A stretch of DNA of 41,217 bases from Acidimicrobiaceae bacterium (GCA_003152015.1 PLZF01000112.1:1-41217); one strand, 5' to 3'; counted from the stretch's first letter, positions 16,178 through 24,092 are shown. Numbers and translations are program-made. Notes: generated by a model not told the origin, from the letters alone.

Positions 16178-17182
16178 ATGAATGGCCCGGGTACAAGAAG
16201 AGATGGTCGGAGCCGAGGTTCTCGTCGACAGGATGGAAGTGTTCACTGGATCCGGGTGCTTTCGTTGGCAACGGTGGTCGCGGCCTACGGCCTTGTCGTG
16301 CTCGGGAGTACCGTCCGTGTGACCAACTCCGGGATGGGCTGCCCGGGTTGGCCGCTGTGCGCCGGACAGGTCGGTCCGATCGCCCAATTGCATCCGTTGA
16401 TTGAGCAGTCCCACCGATATCTCGCGTCGCTCGTGACCATCTTGATCCTCGCGCTCGCCGCGCTCGCCTGGCGGACCGGCCCGAAGGCTCGGCATGTGCG
16501 GGGACCGGCGCTGGTGTCCGTGGGGGCGATCGCGGTGCAGATCGTGCTCGGTGCTATCACGGTGCTTACCGACAACGCACCGGTCACTGTCGCACTGCAC
16601 CTCGCGGTCGGGCTGTTGTTCCTCGGGATCGTGACGATGACCGCGGTCGCGTCCTTCATCGGGCCCGAGCAGTCGTGGCCGCTGCCTCACCAACCGGGCC
16701 GCCTCGCCTGGGTTACCGTCGCCGGGTTGTTCTTCGTGCTCATTTCCGGTTCGCTCGTGGTCGACGGGGGCGCGCAATCGGCGTGTGGGTCATGGCCAGC
16801 GTGCTTCGGAAGTCGGGCATCCGGGGGACTCGTCGCGCTCCAACTCGTCCATCGTTCGATGGTCCTGATCGGCGGGACGCTCGTTGTCGTCTACCTCATT
16901 ACACTCCTCCGCAAGGGAAGTGCCCTCCACGCGCAGCGCCTACTGGCGTTGAGCGGCCTGGCGCTGCTCGCAGCGCAGGTCACTGTCGGCGCATTCGACG
17001 CGTTGCTCGATGCGCCAGCGGCTCTTGCGGATGTGCATCTCGCCTTGGCCTCGGCACTGTGGGCTGTCGTTGTCGCGGTTGCCTATCTGTCGGCGAGGGG
17101 CACCAGGGACCGCACTGCTCCCGTCGGTTCCCGCGACGTCGAGAGAACGGTCTTGTCGACCGCCGGTCGCGAGGGCTGTTGA
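16178..17182 (+). CDS. ctaA: Heme A synthase, COX15/CtaA family
   Basis: A 334-residue integral membrane enzyme that oxidises the C8 methyl of heme O to the formyl of heme A for aa3-type cytochrome oxidases. About eight transmembrane helices are visible in two homologous halves. Conserved features: Cys55 and Cys61 in GMGCPGWPLCAGQ, Glu76 and His79 in LIEQSHRYLASL, a second Cys pair in SACGSWPACFG, and further heme-ligand histidines in VALHLAVGLLFLG, LQLVHRSMVLIGG and ADVHLALASALW. All expected ligands are present. ATG 16178 fits the near-leaderless promoter. The gene faces away from the radical SAM/cgoX genes, suggesting coordinated heme supply. Confidence 0.92.
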   Translation: MNGPGTRRDGRSRGSRRQDGSVHWIRVLSLATVVAAYGLVVLGSTVRVTNSGMGCPGWPLCAGQVGPIAQLHPLIEQSHRYLASLVTILILALAALAWRTGPKARHVRGPALVSVGAIAVQIVLGAITVLTDNAPVTVALHLAVGLLFLGIVTMTAVASFIGPEQSWPLPHQPGRLAWVTVAGLFFVLISGSLVVDGGAQSACGSWPACFGSRASGGLVALQLVHRSMVLIGGTLVVVYLITLLRKGSALHAQRLLALSGLALLAAQVTVGAFDALLDAPAALADVHLALASALWAVVVAVAYLSARGTRDRTAPVGSRDVERTVLSTAGREGC

Positions 17183-17223
17183 CGAGGGAATGTCCCTTCC
17201 TGTCCCGAGGTGGACCCGCAGGT

Positions 17224-17263
17224 CACCATCATGGCGCTGGCACAGGCCGTCGCCATGATGGTG
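17224..17263. terminator. Long hairpin between convergent ctaA and flavodoxin
   Basis: CACCATCATGGCG (17224-17236) and its exact complement CGCCATGATGGTG (17251-17263) form a 13-bp perfect stem with a 14-nt loop, 41 bp after the ctaA stop and before the flavodoxin stop on the other strand. There is no U-tract, so it would be a bidirectional hairpin-type terminator or mRNA 3' stabiliser. Confidence 0.6.
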
Positions 17264-17380
17264 GCTGGTGCTGCCCCGGTCGTGTCCTAGGCTTCCGGCC
17301 GCCACCCACTCGGCTGTCCCGACACCAGAGCCGCCTCGAGCCTCGAACGCCCGCGTCCGGGAAGCCTGTGGAGGCGGGTG

Positions 17381-17827
17381 TTACCGCGCAGGGCCGACGG
17401 AACGGAACGACCAGCTGCACCCGTCGGCGAACGACCTCGGCGTCACCGGCCGCCACCGACCGAACGCTGCAGTCTCGATGACCTGACCGTCTCTTGCCTC
17501 GATGACCGACTGCAACGTCTTGAGTGTGCCGCCGGGGTTGAAGTTGGTGCAGAAGATCCCGACGGGCATCCCGGCCAGCCGGGGGAGCCGTTCGATGGCC
17601 GCCATTGCCGCCTTGGCCGGCCCCACGGCGGCGAGCACCAGACCCTCGACCCATGTCCCGATGACGAGGAGGTCCGTTGCCACCAGCCGTTCGGGTGCCA
17701 GCGAACCGAGCGGTACCATTCCCACCTGCGCCCGATAGGTCTCGAAGGCGGCGGCGATTCGGTTCGCGGCTTCGGCGGTATGCCGGCTGCGGCTCTCGTA
17801 GGCGACCACCACCCGGAGCGGCTCCAC
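17381..17827 (-). CDS. Flavodoxin-like protein
   Basis: A 148-residue flavodoxin-fold protein, a soluble FMN electron carrier or flavodoxin-type redox protein. The N-terminal phosphate-binding loop VVAYESRSRHTAEAANRIA and the isoalloxazine-side segments LVIGTWVEGL and IFCTNFNPGGTLKTL are visible. The last 20 residues (FADGCSWSFRSVGPAR) look atypical, so the C-terminus may be altered. The GTG start is assumed; no strong ribosome site is seen. It lies just downstream of a broken 4Fe-4S membrane protein on the same strand; the two may once have formed an electron-transfer operon. Confidence 0.7.
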   Translation of the reverse strand: MEPLRVVVAYESRSRHTAEAANRIAAAFETYRAQVGMVPLGSLAPERLVATDLLVIGTWVEGLVLAAVGPAKAAMAAIERLPRLAGMPVGIFCTNFNPGGTLKTLQSVIEARDGQVIETAAFGRWRPVTPRSFADGCSWSFRSVGPAR

Positions 17828-17946
17828 GCTGCTCGCCGGCCACCCACAGTCGATCCACCTCGGGAAGCTCGGCCGCCTCGATTACCACTTCTCGATCCAG
17901 TGCCGTCCGCCCGACCGGACGGCGGCGGGCGGCGGCGGGCGGCGGG

Positions 17947-18201
17947 TCGTTGGATCCGCTCGCCGAAGCCGCTGAACGGGCACATCGAGCGCCATGCTCT
18001 CCCCACGACGACCACCATCACGAAGACCAGGCAGAACCAGACGTACCAGGTGATCGCCGTGCCGAAGTTCAACCCCCGGACGACCGAACCGAGCAGGCCG
18101 AGCAGGATCACCGCCCAACAGACGAGCTGGTTAGGGAGGATGAGGAAGAATCGCATGCGCCGGTTGGCCAGGATGCGCGCCACTTTTGGGTGCCGGGCCA
18201 C
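17947..18201 (-). pseudogene. 4Fe-4S membrane protein (NapH/NosR-like), N-terminal remnant
   Basis: From a GTG at 18201 the frame reads VARHPKVARILANRR, two hydrophobic helices (FFLILPNQLVCWAVILLGLL; ITWYVWFCLVFVMVVVVG), then AWRSMCPFSGFGERIQR. This matches the start of polyferredoxin-type membrane proteins that move electrons across or along the membrane. The expected CxxCP just after the second helix here reads RSMCP, so its first Cys is lost. Beyond residue 85 the sequence becomes a simple CCGCCG-rich stretch without the remaining helices or ferredoxin motifs. It is clearly truncated and probably non-functional. Confidence 0.65.
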
Positions 18202-18444
18202 GTCCCGGCCCGACGGAAGGTCGCTCGGGTTGAAGTGTTCACGAGCCCGGTTGCCGATGGTAGTCGCAGGTGGATGGATGCCGGAATGGGGTCGTCGGCC
18301 CCACTTGCATGATCGAGGTCGTGGAGAAGTGCCGTCGGCCCTCCTGCTCATCCATGTTCCGTGTCGCCAGCTGCCCTGCTGGTGGTCAATCAGCGTGGCG
18401 ATCAACATCGGTCCGCCTCGAGCGACGGCGTTGCCCTGTCCATA

Positions 18445-18463
18445 CATGGAGTAATTCTCCATG
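18445..18463. promoter_or_regulatory. 19-bp perfect palindrome CATGGAG-N5-CTCCATG
   Basis: It lies 61 bp before the Rrf2-type gene start and upstream of the divergent redox remnant. Dimeric Rrf2 regulators bind palindromes of this kind, and many repress their own gene, so this is a candidate operator for the neighbouring regulator. No second copy was noticed in the window. Confidence 0.55.
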
Positions 18464-18510
18464 CGTAAAGTCAACGGAGAGCGTCATCGCCAATACGTCA
18501 AGCCATTGGG

Positions 18511-18516
18511 TACACT
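18511..18516 (+). promoter_or_regulatory. Leaderless -10 box (TACACT) of the Rrf2 gene
   Basis: TACACT is followed after 7 nt by the GTG at 18524. This spacing, together with the absence of a ribosome site, decides the GTG over an upstream in-frame ATG at 18461, which lies inside the palindrome. Confidence 0.55.
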
Positions 18517-18523
18517 TCTGCTT

Positions 18524-19561
18524 GTGAACCTGACGCTCTCCAAGCGGGGCGACTACGTGATTCGGGCGGCCCTTGCGCTCGCGCGCGCCTACCCGTCTGG
18601 CGGCTACCGGAAGATCCGCGAGGTGGTGGCCGAGATGGACGTACCGTCGACCTTCGCATCGCAGATCCTGGCCGACCTCGTCCATGCGGATCTGGCGACC
18701 TCCAAAGCAGGCAAGGGCGGGGGATACCGGCTGCGCCGGGCGCCGGAGGACATCAGCGTGCTCGAGGTGGTGGAAGCCGGAGAGGGGATTCTCCGTGCCG
18801 AGCGTTGTGCGTTGGGAGAGGGCCCATGCCGGTGGGAGTCCGTCTGCCCGTTGCACGAAACGTGGGGCGCAGCGACGGCGGCTCTGCGATCCGTGTTGGC
18901 GCAGACGTTGCTCAGCGAGCTCGCAGTGACCGACCGGGCGATCGAATCGGGTGACTACGCGGAACCGCCGGACTCCCACCGTCATGGGTTCTCGGCGGTG
19001 CATGTCGACGACCTGGTACTGGTCGAAGGTCCCGTCGATGCCGTCGCTGCCCGGGTCGGCCGTGGGGAATCGTGGTTCCCGGCGATGATCGCACGCGCGT
19101 ACGGGGAAGCGGACGAGATCCGTCACCGGCTTGATCCGGGAGGACTGGCCTGGTCGAGCGCAGGGCCGGTCGCCGTCAGCCTGGCCGCAGACGGAGCGGA
19201 AATTCGACGGCGGGTGCAACTGGGGGTGCCGGATCCGGGAGATCCAGAGGATCCGGACAGTGCAACGGTGCCGCTGTGCTGGGAGGCGTCGGCCCCGGTG
19301 GGAGTGGCGCTCGTTTCGCGCTTCGAAGGTCGGCTGACCGTACGCTCACTGGACGATCAGCGAACGGAGGTCCGTGCGGAGGGGCGGATGCGTCCTCCGG
19401 GTGTTGGCGGAGCGCGATCTGCCCCCGACCCGGCGATGAGCGAACGGCTGGTGCAGGCGACCATGCGGTCATTTCTGCGCCAACTGGCCCGAGGAGCAGA
19501 GGCGGACATCGGCGCAAACCACCTGGCCGATGTTCCCCCATCAGGCTCTGGCACTCCGTGA
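18524..19561 (+). CDS. Rrf2-family Fe-S regulator fused to SRPBCC-like domain
   Basis: A 345-residue protein. Residues 1-135 are an Rrf2 winged helix (MNLTLSKRGDYVIRAALALA; SQILADLVHADLATSKAGKG; GYRL wing) with three cysteines at 95, 102 and 108 in ERCALGEGPCRWESVCPLHE, the ligand set of IscR/NsrR-type 2Fe-2S or 4Fe-4S sensors. Normal Rrf2 proteins end near residue 150. Here about 190 further residues follow, including FEGRLTVRSLDDQRTEVRAE and ERLVQATMRSFLRQLARGAE, resembling an SRPBCC/polyketide-cyclase-like fold that might bind a small hydrophobic or tetrapyrrole ligand. The neighbours are heme, sulfide and electron-transfer genes. The Rrf2 part is secure; the identity of the C-terminal domain is inferred. 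Confidence 0.82.
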   Translation: MNLTLSKRGDYVIRAALALARAYPSGGYRKIREVVAEMDVPSTFASQILADLVHADLATSKAGKGGGYRLRRAPEDISVLEVVEAGEGILRAERCALGEGPCRWESVCPLHETWGAATAALRSVLAQTLLSELAVTDRAIESGDYAEPPDSHRHGFSAVHVDDLVLVEGPVDAVAARVGRGESWFPAMIARAYGEADEIRHRLDPGGLAWSSAGPVAVSLAADGAEIRRRVQLGVPDPGDPEDPDSATVPLCWEASAPVGVALVSRFEGRLTVRSLDDQRTEVRAEGRMRPPGVGGARSAPDPAMSERLVQATMRSFLRQLARGAEADIGANHLADVPPSGSGTP

Positions 19562-20054
19562 GTCTCCGGGTGCCGAAGCGTCGGGTGTGGAATCCGCCGG
19601 TGCGAGCCAGGCTCGGACCCGGCGGTCGGGTCGGGCCGATCACGCCCCAGGGCACTCGCCGAGTCCGACATCGACCTCGTAGGGCCGCTGTTCTTCGAAA
19701 TCGACGGAGAGCTTGCAGAATCCCGTTGCCGGCGACATCGGCCGCCGCCCGGTCGGGAACCGCGGGCCCTGCCTACATGACCACATAGGTCGATAACCGA
19801 AACGTGAACTAATTTTAAGGGGTGTCCATCTAACCGGAACGGCCACAACGAGTTGCGGTGCCTCGGGCGTATCAGGTCGGCCTGGACACAAAATGTGGGC
19901 ACTACTCCGCTCACATGAATAGCTCCTTTTGGGAAAGTCCGTGTCTGTGCTCATTGCAGGACGGTGGGCTCCAACCGCTCGTGAACAGAATGTGTCTCAT
20001 TGGGCTTGGCAGATTCCGGGGCCGGTGCGTGTCAACCTTTCCGAGACAGATTGT
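19562..20054. other. Intergenic region with no recognisable gene
   Basis: About 490 bp after the Rrf2 gene. Short open frames show no similarity. The right edge (about 20025-20054) carries what looks like the 3' terminus of an IS3-type element; GTGTCAACC and CCGAGACAGATTG are typical of actinobacterial IS3 ends. An AT-rich patch (GAACTAATTTTAAGG near 19806) could be a promoter, but no gene is attached. Confidence 0.35.
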
Positions 20055-20401
20055 TCACTGATTTGAAGAGTCGGTAGCTTTCTCCTTCGGTTGGTTGATC
20101 CACGTGACGGCCGGAAGGGCCGGTGGAGTGTGGACCTTGCGAACGAAGCGTTCGGGGTGCTCGGCGTAGGCATCGAGGAGGACGGCACCACGTCGATCTC
20201 GGATCTCTTCGGCTTGTCCGTAGTGGACGTCGGGTCGGTACTTGAAGGTCCGGAATTGTGATTTGGAATATGGATTCTCGTTGCTGACATGGGGCCGGCT
20301 GTGCGACTTGGTGACCCCGAGTTGGCTAGCAGATGGGCCACCGGCTTGGCGGTCATCGGTGATCCTCGATCCGAGTGCAGAGTGAGCTGGTCTCTCGGCA
20401 C
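20055..20401 (-). pseudogene. IS3-family transposase (OrfB), C-terminal remnant
   Basis: The frame opens with LHSDRGSPMTAKPVAHLLA, containing the second catalytic Asp of the DDE core. After one frameshift near 20326 it continues GVTKSHSRPHVSNENPYSKS, then QFRTFKYRPDVHYGQAEEIR, holding the third acidic residue region of IS3 integrase-type transposases. It ends QPKEKATDSSNQ and a stop at 20055. The N-terminal half and OrfA are absent. Confidence 0.75.
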
Positions 20402-20622
20402 GCCCTGTTTGGTGGCTCTTCGGATTTCATGTCATGGACTCCGGGCGGTGGATCCGCCACCGCCCGGCGGTTCCGAGGTTGCATTGGTATCCCGGCTCGG
20501 GGTGTACTCCCTAACGGCACGGTTGGCATCTTTGGTCTGAAGAACCTCCGGCCTCGTGTCGATAGTGAATGCATGGCGCAGTTGGGAGAGAGCGGCGGGA
20601 GCCAGCGATCTGATACCCGCGG

Positions 20623-21015
20623 TTATGACCCGATAATGGCGAAGGTCCCGCCACCAGTAGCTATGAGCCGCTCGTCGCCGTCGTGGACTCGCGCCTCAAG
20701 GTGCACGATATTTCGCCCCATTTTGACGACGGAGACGTCGGCGATCAGGACTCCGTCGGCGGCTGGCCGGATGAATCGCAACTGCACTTCGACTGACGTA
20801 CAGAACCTCCCGTCGGAGAGCGCCGACATCGTTGCTGCGCCCATGGCGGTGTCGACCATGGCGAAGTAGACCGCACCGTGGACAACTCCGTTGGGATTCC
20901 GGTGCTCATCAGCGATGGTGATCTGAGCACGGGCGCGACCCGAGGCAACCGTCTCGATCTCCAATCCCAAAAAGTGCTTCAGAGCGAAGTCGCCGTACTC
21001 GGGTGCGGTAGCCAT
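20623..21015 (-). CDS. PaaI-family hotdog-fold thioesterase
   Basis: A 130-residue hotdog thioesterase likely to hydrolyse (aryl)acyl-CoA esters in the cytoplasm. The central helix motif NPNGVVHGAVYFAMVDTAMG carries the Gly-Gly/Ala and Asp (VDTAMG) seen in PaaI and human THEM2-type enzymes, and the strand FIRPAADGVLIADVSVVKMG follows. Length is normal. ATG 21015 is chosen because the hotdog domain begins directly after it; the frame is open further upstream without similarity. It is divergent from a nitrobindin gene, with a 20-bp palindrome between them. The substrate cannot be read from sequence. Confidence 0.85.
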   Translation of the reverse strand: MATAPEYGDFALKHFLGLEIETVASGRARAQITIADEHRNPNGVVHGAVYFAMVDTAMGAATMSALSDGRFCTSVEVQLRFIRPAADGVLIADVSVVKMGRNIVHLEARVHDGDERLIATGGGTFAIIGS

Positions 21016-21134
21016 TGTGCCAGCATCGCACGAGGATCGTCCGGTCGACCCGATGGATTGCCTTCGAATCGCAAATGAACCAACAGAATCCCTCAGGCGA
21101 CTCACGATCTGGACAGCAGTTGGGCCGATTGAGC

Positions 21135-21154
21135 TGGGAATCCGCGGATTCCCA
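21135..21154. promoter_or_regulatory. 20-bp perfect palindrome between divergent genes
   Basis: TGGGAATCCGCGGATTCCCA is its own reverse complement. It lies in the ~370-bp gap between the thioesterase (minus) and nitrobindin (plus) genes. A dimeric transcription factor site is the simplest reading; which factor is unknown. The rest of the gap holds no gene I can support. Confidence 0.55.
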
Positions 21155-21383
21155 ATCAGACGGCCATGTGTCACCAGTGGTAGCCAGGCGCGATCATGCG
21201 GCGTGACGTCCTCCGCTCCGCCGGTCGACTGGCCAGGATTGCCAGAGGTTCGGTTCGGGAGCGTTCTCTCCGCGTGCTTAGGCGGCCAAATAGCACATCG
21301 CTCCGCCGCGACCCTACGGGACAGTGTCATTGTTATACGGGGATGCTCAAGCGCAGGATCTGTCGGAGTGCCACGCTTGGAAT

Positions 21384-21857
21384 GTGACGACTCCTCTGCA
21401 CCCAGATGTTGAAGCTCTCGCCGTGCTACTTGGGACCTGGTCGGGGCAAGGGCATGGCGAGTACCCCACAATCGAGTCATTCGATTATGAGGAGACCATC
21501 GGCTTCTCGCACGTCGGCAAACCATTCCTCGTCTACAGCCAGCGGGCCAAGGACGCTGCCGACGGCCGCCCTCTCCACGCGGAGGCTGGCTTCTGGCGCA
21601 TGGCGCGTCCAGGTTGGGTCGAACTGGTTGTGTCGCACCCAACCGGCATCGTGGAGGTCGCCGAAGGCACCTTCGAAGGCTCCACCATTCAGCTCCGATC
21701 GACCGTGGTTGCGCGCACCGGATCAGCCAAGGAAGTCACGGCGATCGAACGTGATCTCTTCATCGACGGCGAGACTCTTCGGTACTCACTCCGGATGTCG
21801 GCCGTCGGGCAGCCGCTTACTCACCACCTTGCTGCTGAGCTTCGGCGCATCGGATAG
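21384..21857 (+). CDS. Nitrobindin-like heme-binding beta-barrel protein
   Basis: A 157-residue FABP-like ten-strand barrel of the nitrobindin family, which binds heme and reacts with NO and peroxynitrite. It aligns end to end with mycobacterial Rv2717c: [73 protein letters not shown] and the heme-ligand His region [16 protein letters not shown] at the C-terminus. The Rv2717c N-terminus supports the GTG at 21384 rather than an upstream GTG at 21324. It could serve NO or reactive-nitrogen sensing or scavenging, consistent with the heme and Rrf2 genes nearby; that link is inference. Confidence 0.88.
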   Translation: MTTPLHPDVEALAVLLGTWSGQGHGEYPTIESFDYEETIGFSHVGKPFLVYSQRAKDAADGRPLHAEAGFWRMARPGWVELVVSHPTGIVEVAEGTFEGSTIQLRSTVVARTGSAKEVTAIERDLFIDGETLRYSLRMSAVGQPLTHHLAAELRRIG

Positions 21858-21954
21858 CTCAGGAGTACCGAACGGTACCGGCGGTAGGGGCGCAGCAATT
21901 GGCGCGAGCACCGAGGCCGCCTGGCCAGGTCGCGGAGGCACACAGAACCGCTCC

Positions 21955-22140
21955 CTACAGCCCGTCTGACCGGCGCCGCCGGTAAGACGCAGGCCGCACC
22001 GAGTCCGAGAATCCGTATTCGTTGCCGTCTGCATAGGGCTTGGTGTGGAAGCCCAACGGCTCGTAGTGGGCCAGCGCCCGTTGAAGGTCCCTGACGGGGA
22101 AGATCGGGCTGAAATCTGTGAGGCGGGTGGTTGAGCTCAA
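21955..22140 (-). pseudogene. VOC (glyoxalase-like) protein, N-terminal fragment
   Basis: 61 residues. LTDFSPIFPVRDLQRALAHY and LGFHTKPYADGNEYGFSD match the first beta-alpha-beta unit of bleomycin-resistance/glyoxalase-like VOC proteins. The frame then leaves the family (VRPASYRRRR) and stops, so about half of a normal ~120-residue protein is missing. The TTG start overlaps the stop of the upstream MarR-type gene (TTGA), so it was the last gene of a four-gene minus-strand operon. Confidence 0.65.
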
Positions 22141-22563
22141 GATCCTTCCTCCGTCCTGGCACGGATATCGGCCAATGCCTCGAGGCCGGCTCGTAAGCCG
22201 ACCAGCCCGGCCGGAGACAGCAACTGGGCCATCTCGGCATTGACTGCCTCGACCCCGGAGCGGACCGCAGTGGCGGCGGCACGACCCCGGTCGGTGAGTT
22301 CTATCGTTCTCCGGCCACGGTCGTCGGGATTGTCCTGGCGCTCGACGTACCCGCGTACGACGAGGGTGTCGATCAGCTGACTGGCCGCTTGCTTGGTGAT
22401 CCCAACTCTCGTATCAGGTCGACTGCCGATCCGCCGTGGTTGGCCATTCCCCCCAACACGTACGGCCGTTTCGGGGAGTGTCCTCGAATCCCGCATCCGC
22501 GAGGCGGGCGCGGATGGCCTGGGCGTAGGTGCCTCGTGCCGCCCTGCGAGGTGCGGGAATCAC
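22137..22563 (-). pseudogene. MarR-family regulator with two frameshifts
   Basis: Reading through three frames restores a typical small MarR protein. GTG 22563 starts IPAPRRAARGTYAQAIRARL; after a one-base loss near 22465 it reads PYVLGGMANHGGSAVDLIRE; after another near 22402 it reads VGITKQAASQLIDTLVVRGY (recognition helix), the wing VERQDNPDDRGRRTIELTDR and a dimerisation tail to 22137. Every segment is otherwise well preserved, so the inactivation is recent or the indels are sequence errors. It lies between DinB and VOC genes in the same operon and would have regulated them. Confidence 0.75.
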
Positions 22564-22690
22564 GACCTCATTGGCATCGGGTGGAGACGGCATGCAAGGA
22601 AGGTGCCTTGCGGCGTTCCAGTAGTCATGGGCATTGACAGTCAAGGTAGTTGCAGGCTGCGAACAGGTCGTCGAAGCCCATGATGGGGCC

Positions 22691-23236
22691 CTATCGGGCG
22701 CCCGCCCCGGTGACGTCGTAGAGGTGATGGATCGGGTGATGGATCGGGTCATGGATGAGGTAGCGGGAGCACGGCTTGAGGGTGAAGTGTGCCCCGTCAC
22801 TTCGGCGCCCGGTTCGTTGCCACTGCTCCTCGTCGACTTGGTCGAAGTGCTGCGCGAGTGTCGCGGCTGCCTCGTGCAGCTCAGCGCTGACGGTCGACGG
22901 GTCCTGCTCCCCGTATCGTTGCTCCCCGGCGGTCTCGTCCTGATCCCAGTTTGGGTAGAGAGGATGATCCTCGGCCAGCATCAGTAGGAGGCGCTCGTCG
23001 TAGAGTCGGGATACGTCTCGAACGTGGCAGGCGCACTCCAGGGGTGACCAGACCTGCGGGGAGCGCCGTCAACTCACGTCCGGAGTGTTGGAGATGACGT
23101 CAGCCCAACCTGCCGAGTTGGCCCGGACCATGTCGGCAACGTTCTCAGCCCGGATTTCCCGGGTGTCCACCCCGCACTCGGGACAGGGTCGATCGAGAAC
23201 CCACGTCCAGCCTTTGCTGTTCGGAACGATCTCCAT
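22691..23236 (-). pseudogene. DinB-like protein with in-frame TGA
   Basis: ATG 23236 opens MEIVPNSKGWTWVLDRPCPE and CGVDTREIRAENVADMVRAN, then a TGA at 23069-23071 interrupts PDVS-stop-RRSP. The same frame continues VWSPLECACHVRDVSRLYDE, DHPLYPNWDQDETAGEQRYG and SDGAHFTLKPCSRYLIHD, a DinB-family four-helix bundle with metal-ligand histidines. Near the end a 12-bp unit is repeated, giving HDPIHHPIHHLYDV. The start overlaps the stop of the DUF3054 gene (TGATG). The nonsense codon plus repeat expansion point to decay. Readthrough is possible in principle but unsupported. Confidence 0.75.
22724..22759. repeat. 12-bp tandem repeat inside the DinB gene
   Basis: GTGATGGATCGG occurs twice in direct succession (22724, 22736), followed by the related GTCATGGATGAG. 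On the coding strand this duplicates the HDP/HHP histidine segment of the DinB protein. It is a replication-slippage type expansion. Confidence 0.85.
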
Positions 23237-23646
23237 CAACTCGACGGTAGCTGACGACCGCCCGATGAGGGTGCGAGGTCAGGGGGTTGACTCACCGGCC
23301 GCCAGCGCCGAATGGCCGCCACTAGGGCTCTCCAGCCGAGCATTGTCGCCCCGAGGAAGCCCAATGCCACAGCGACGAAGGCGACTGCGATGCCCTGACC
23401 CGAAACCACCCGGAATGCCATTCCGAGAACCACTGTCGAGATCCACACCACCAGGCCGCCCGTGAAGGATGTTCCGCTGCGGCGAATAACCACCAACGCG
23501 AGGCGGCCGAGGGCCACGCCCACCAAGAATGGCCACGCAGTCGAGGCCAATCCGGCGAAAGTGAGGCCGTGAGCGTGGGAGGCCCGGCCGATCCCCACAA
23601 ACAGAAGAATCGCGGCGAGATCTAGTGCCACCCCAATTTTGCGCAT
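23236..23646 (-). CDS. DUF3054 family membrane protein
   Basis: A 136-residue integral membrane protein with four predicted helices: LDLAAILLFVGIG, TAWPFLVGVALGRLALVV, LVVWISTVVLGMAFRVV and IAVAFVAVALGFLGATMLGW. The segment GRASHAHGLTFAG after helix 1 and the short basic cytoplasmic tail are characteristic of actinobacterial DUF3054, whose function is unknown. It is the first gene of a minus-strand operon whose second gene (DinB) starts inside its stop codon. Of the operon, only this first gene appears intact. Confidence 0.82.
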   Translation of the reverse strand: MRKIGVALDLAAILLFVGIGRASHAHGLTFAGLASTAWPFLVGVALGRLALVVIRRSGTSFTGGLVVWISTVVLGMAFRVVSGQGIAVAFVAVALGFLGATMLGWRALVAAIRRWRPVSQPPDLAPSSGGRQLPSS

Positions 23647-23811
23647 GCCGGGGTCAACCTAGTGGCTGGTCACCAACCGATGGCAGCGGGTTGGGACACG
23701 CTGCATCATCGAGCGCTCTGGCTGCGATGTTGGAGTGGGCAACCCAATGGCACGGTTGACCGCTCAGAGGTTGTGCTACTGGTCACCGGCAATGGAGCCG
23801 ATCAGCCACGT

Positions 23812-24092
23812 TCAGTGCAATGGGCAGACAGACAGACTTCCCGGATCAGCCGAGAGCCTGCGACTTCCCCGTACCGTCCACTGTTCGGTGCCTCGTGACA
23901 CTCCACCGGAGCCGTCCAACACACCCCGGTTGATGTACTTCCCGATTCCGAATACCACCTGCAGGGAACAGTCGCGTGCATGGGCGATCACCCACACCTT
24001 TTCGGTGCATGACAGGTCCGAGTGGGCCACCGTGCCAAAGGTGTCGATTATCTGGTGGGTCAGTGTCTTATCCGCAGGTACCAGCGGACCAT
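23812..24092 (-). pseudogene. Remnant of an unrecognised protein
   Basis: The frame reads LVPADKTLTHQIIDTFGTVA, then LSCTEKVWVIAHARDCSLQV, GIGKYINRGVLDGSGGVSRG and TEQWTVRGSRRLSADP before a stop at 23812. The composition is protein-like and unlike the GC-driven shadow frames, but there is no clear start, so it looks like an internal fragment. The pattern vaguely recalls lipocalin-like hydratase domains; I would not assign it. The rest of 23647-24263 shows no gene. Confidence 0.35.

Noticed and set aside
22724..22759. CRISPR-like repeats (also considered 36748-36791 and 41050-41095)
   Set aside because: All are short tandem repeats without unique spacers and without cas genes.
23069..23071. 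Selenocysteine codon in the DinB-like gene
   Set aside because: The TGA falls in a variable linker with no Cys in the family at that place, and I see no supporting hairpin or selenoprotein context. A nonsense mutation is simpler.
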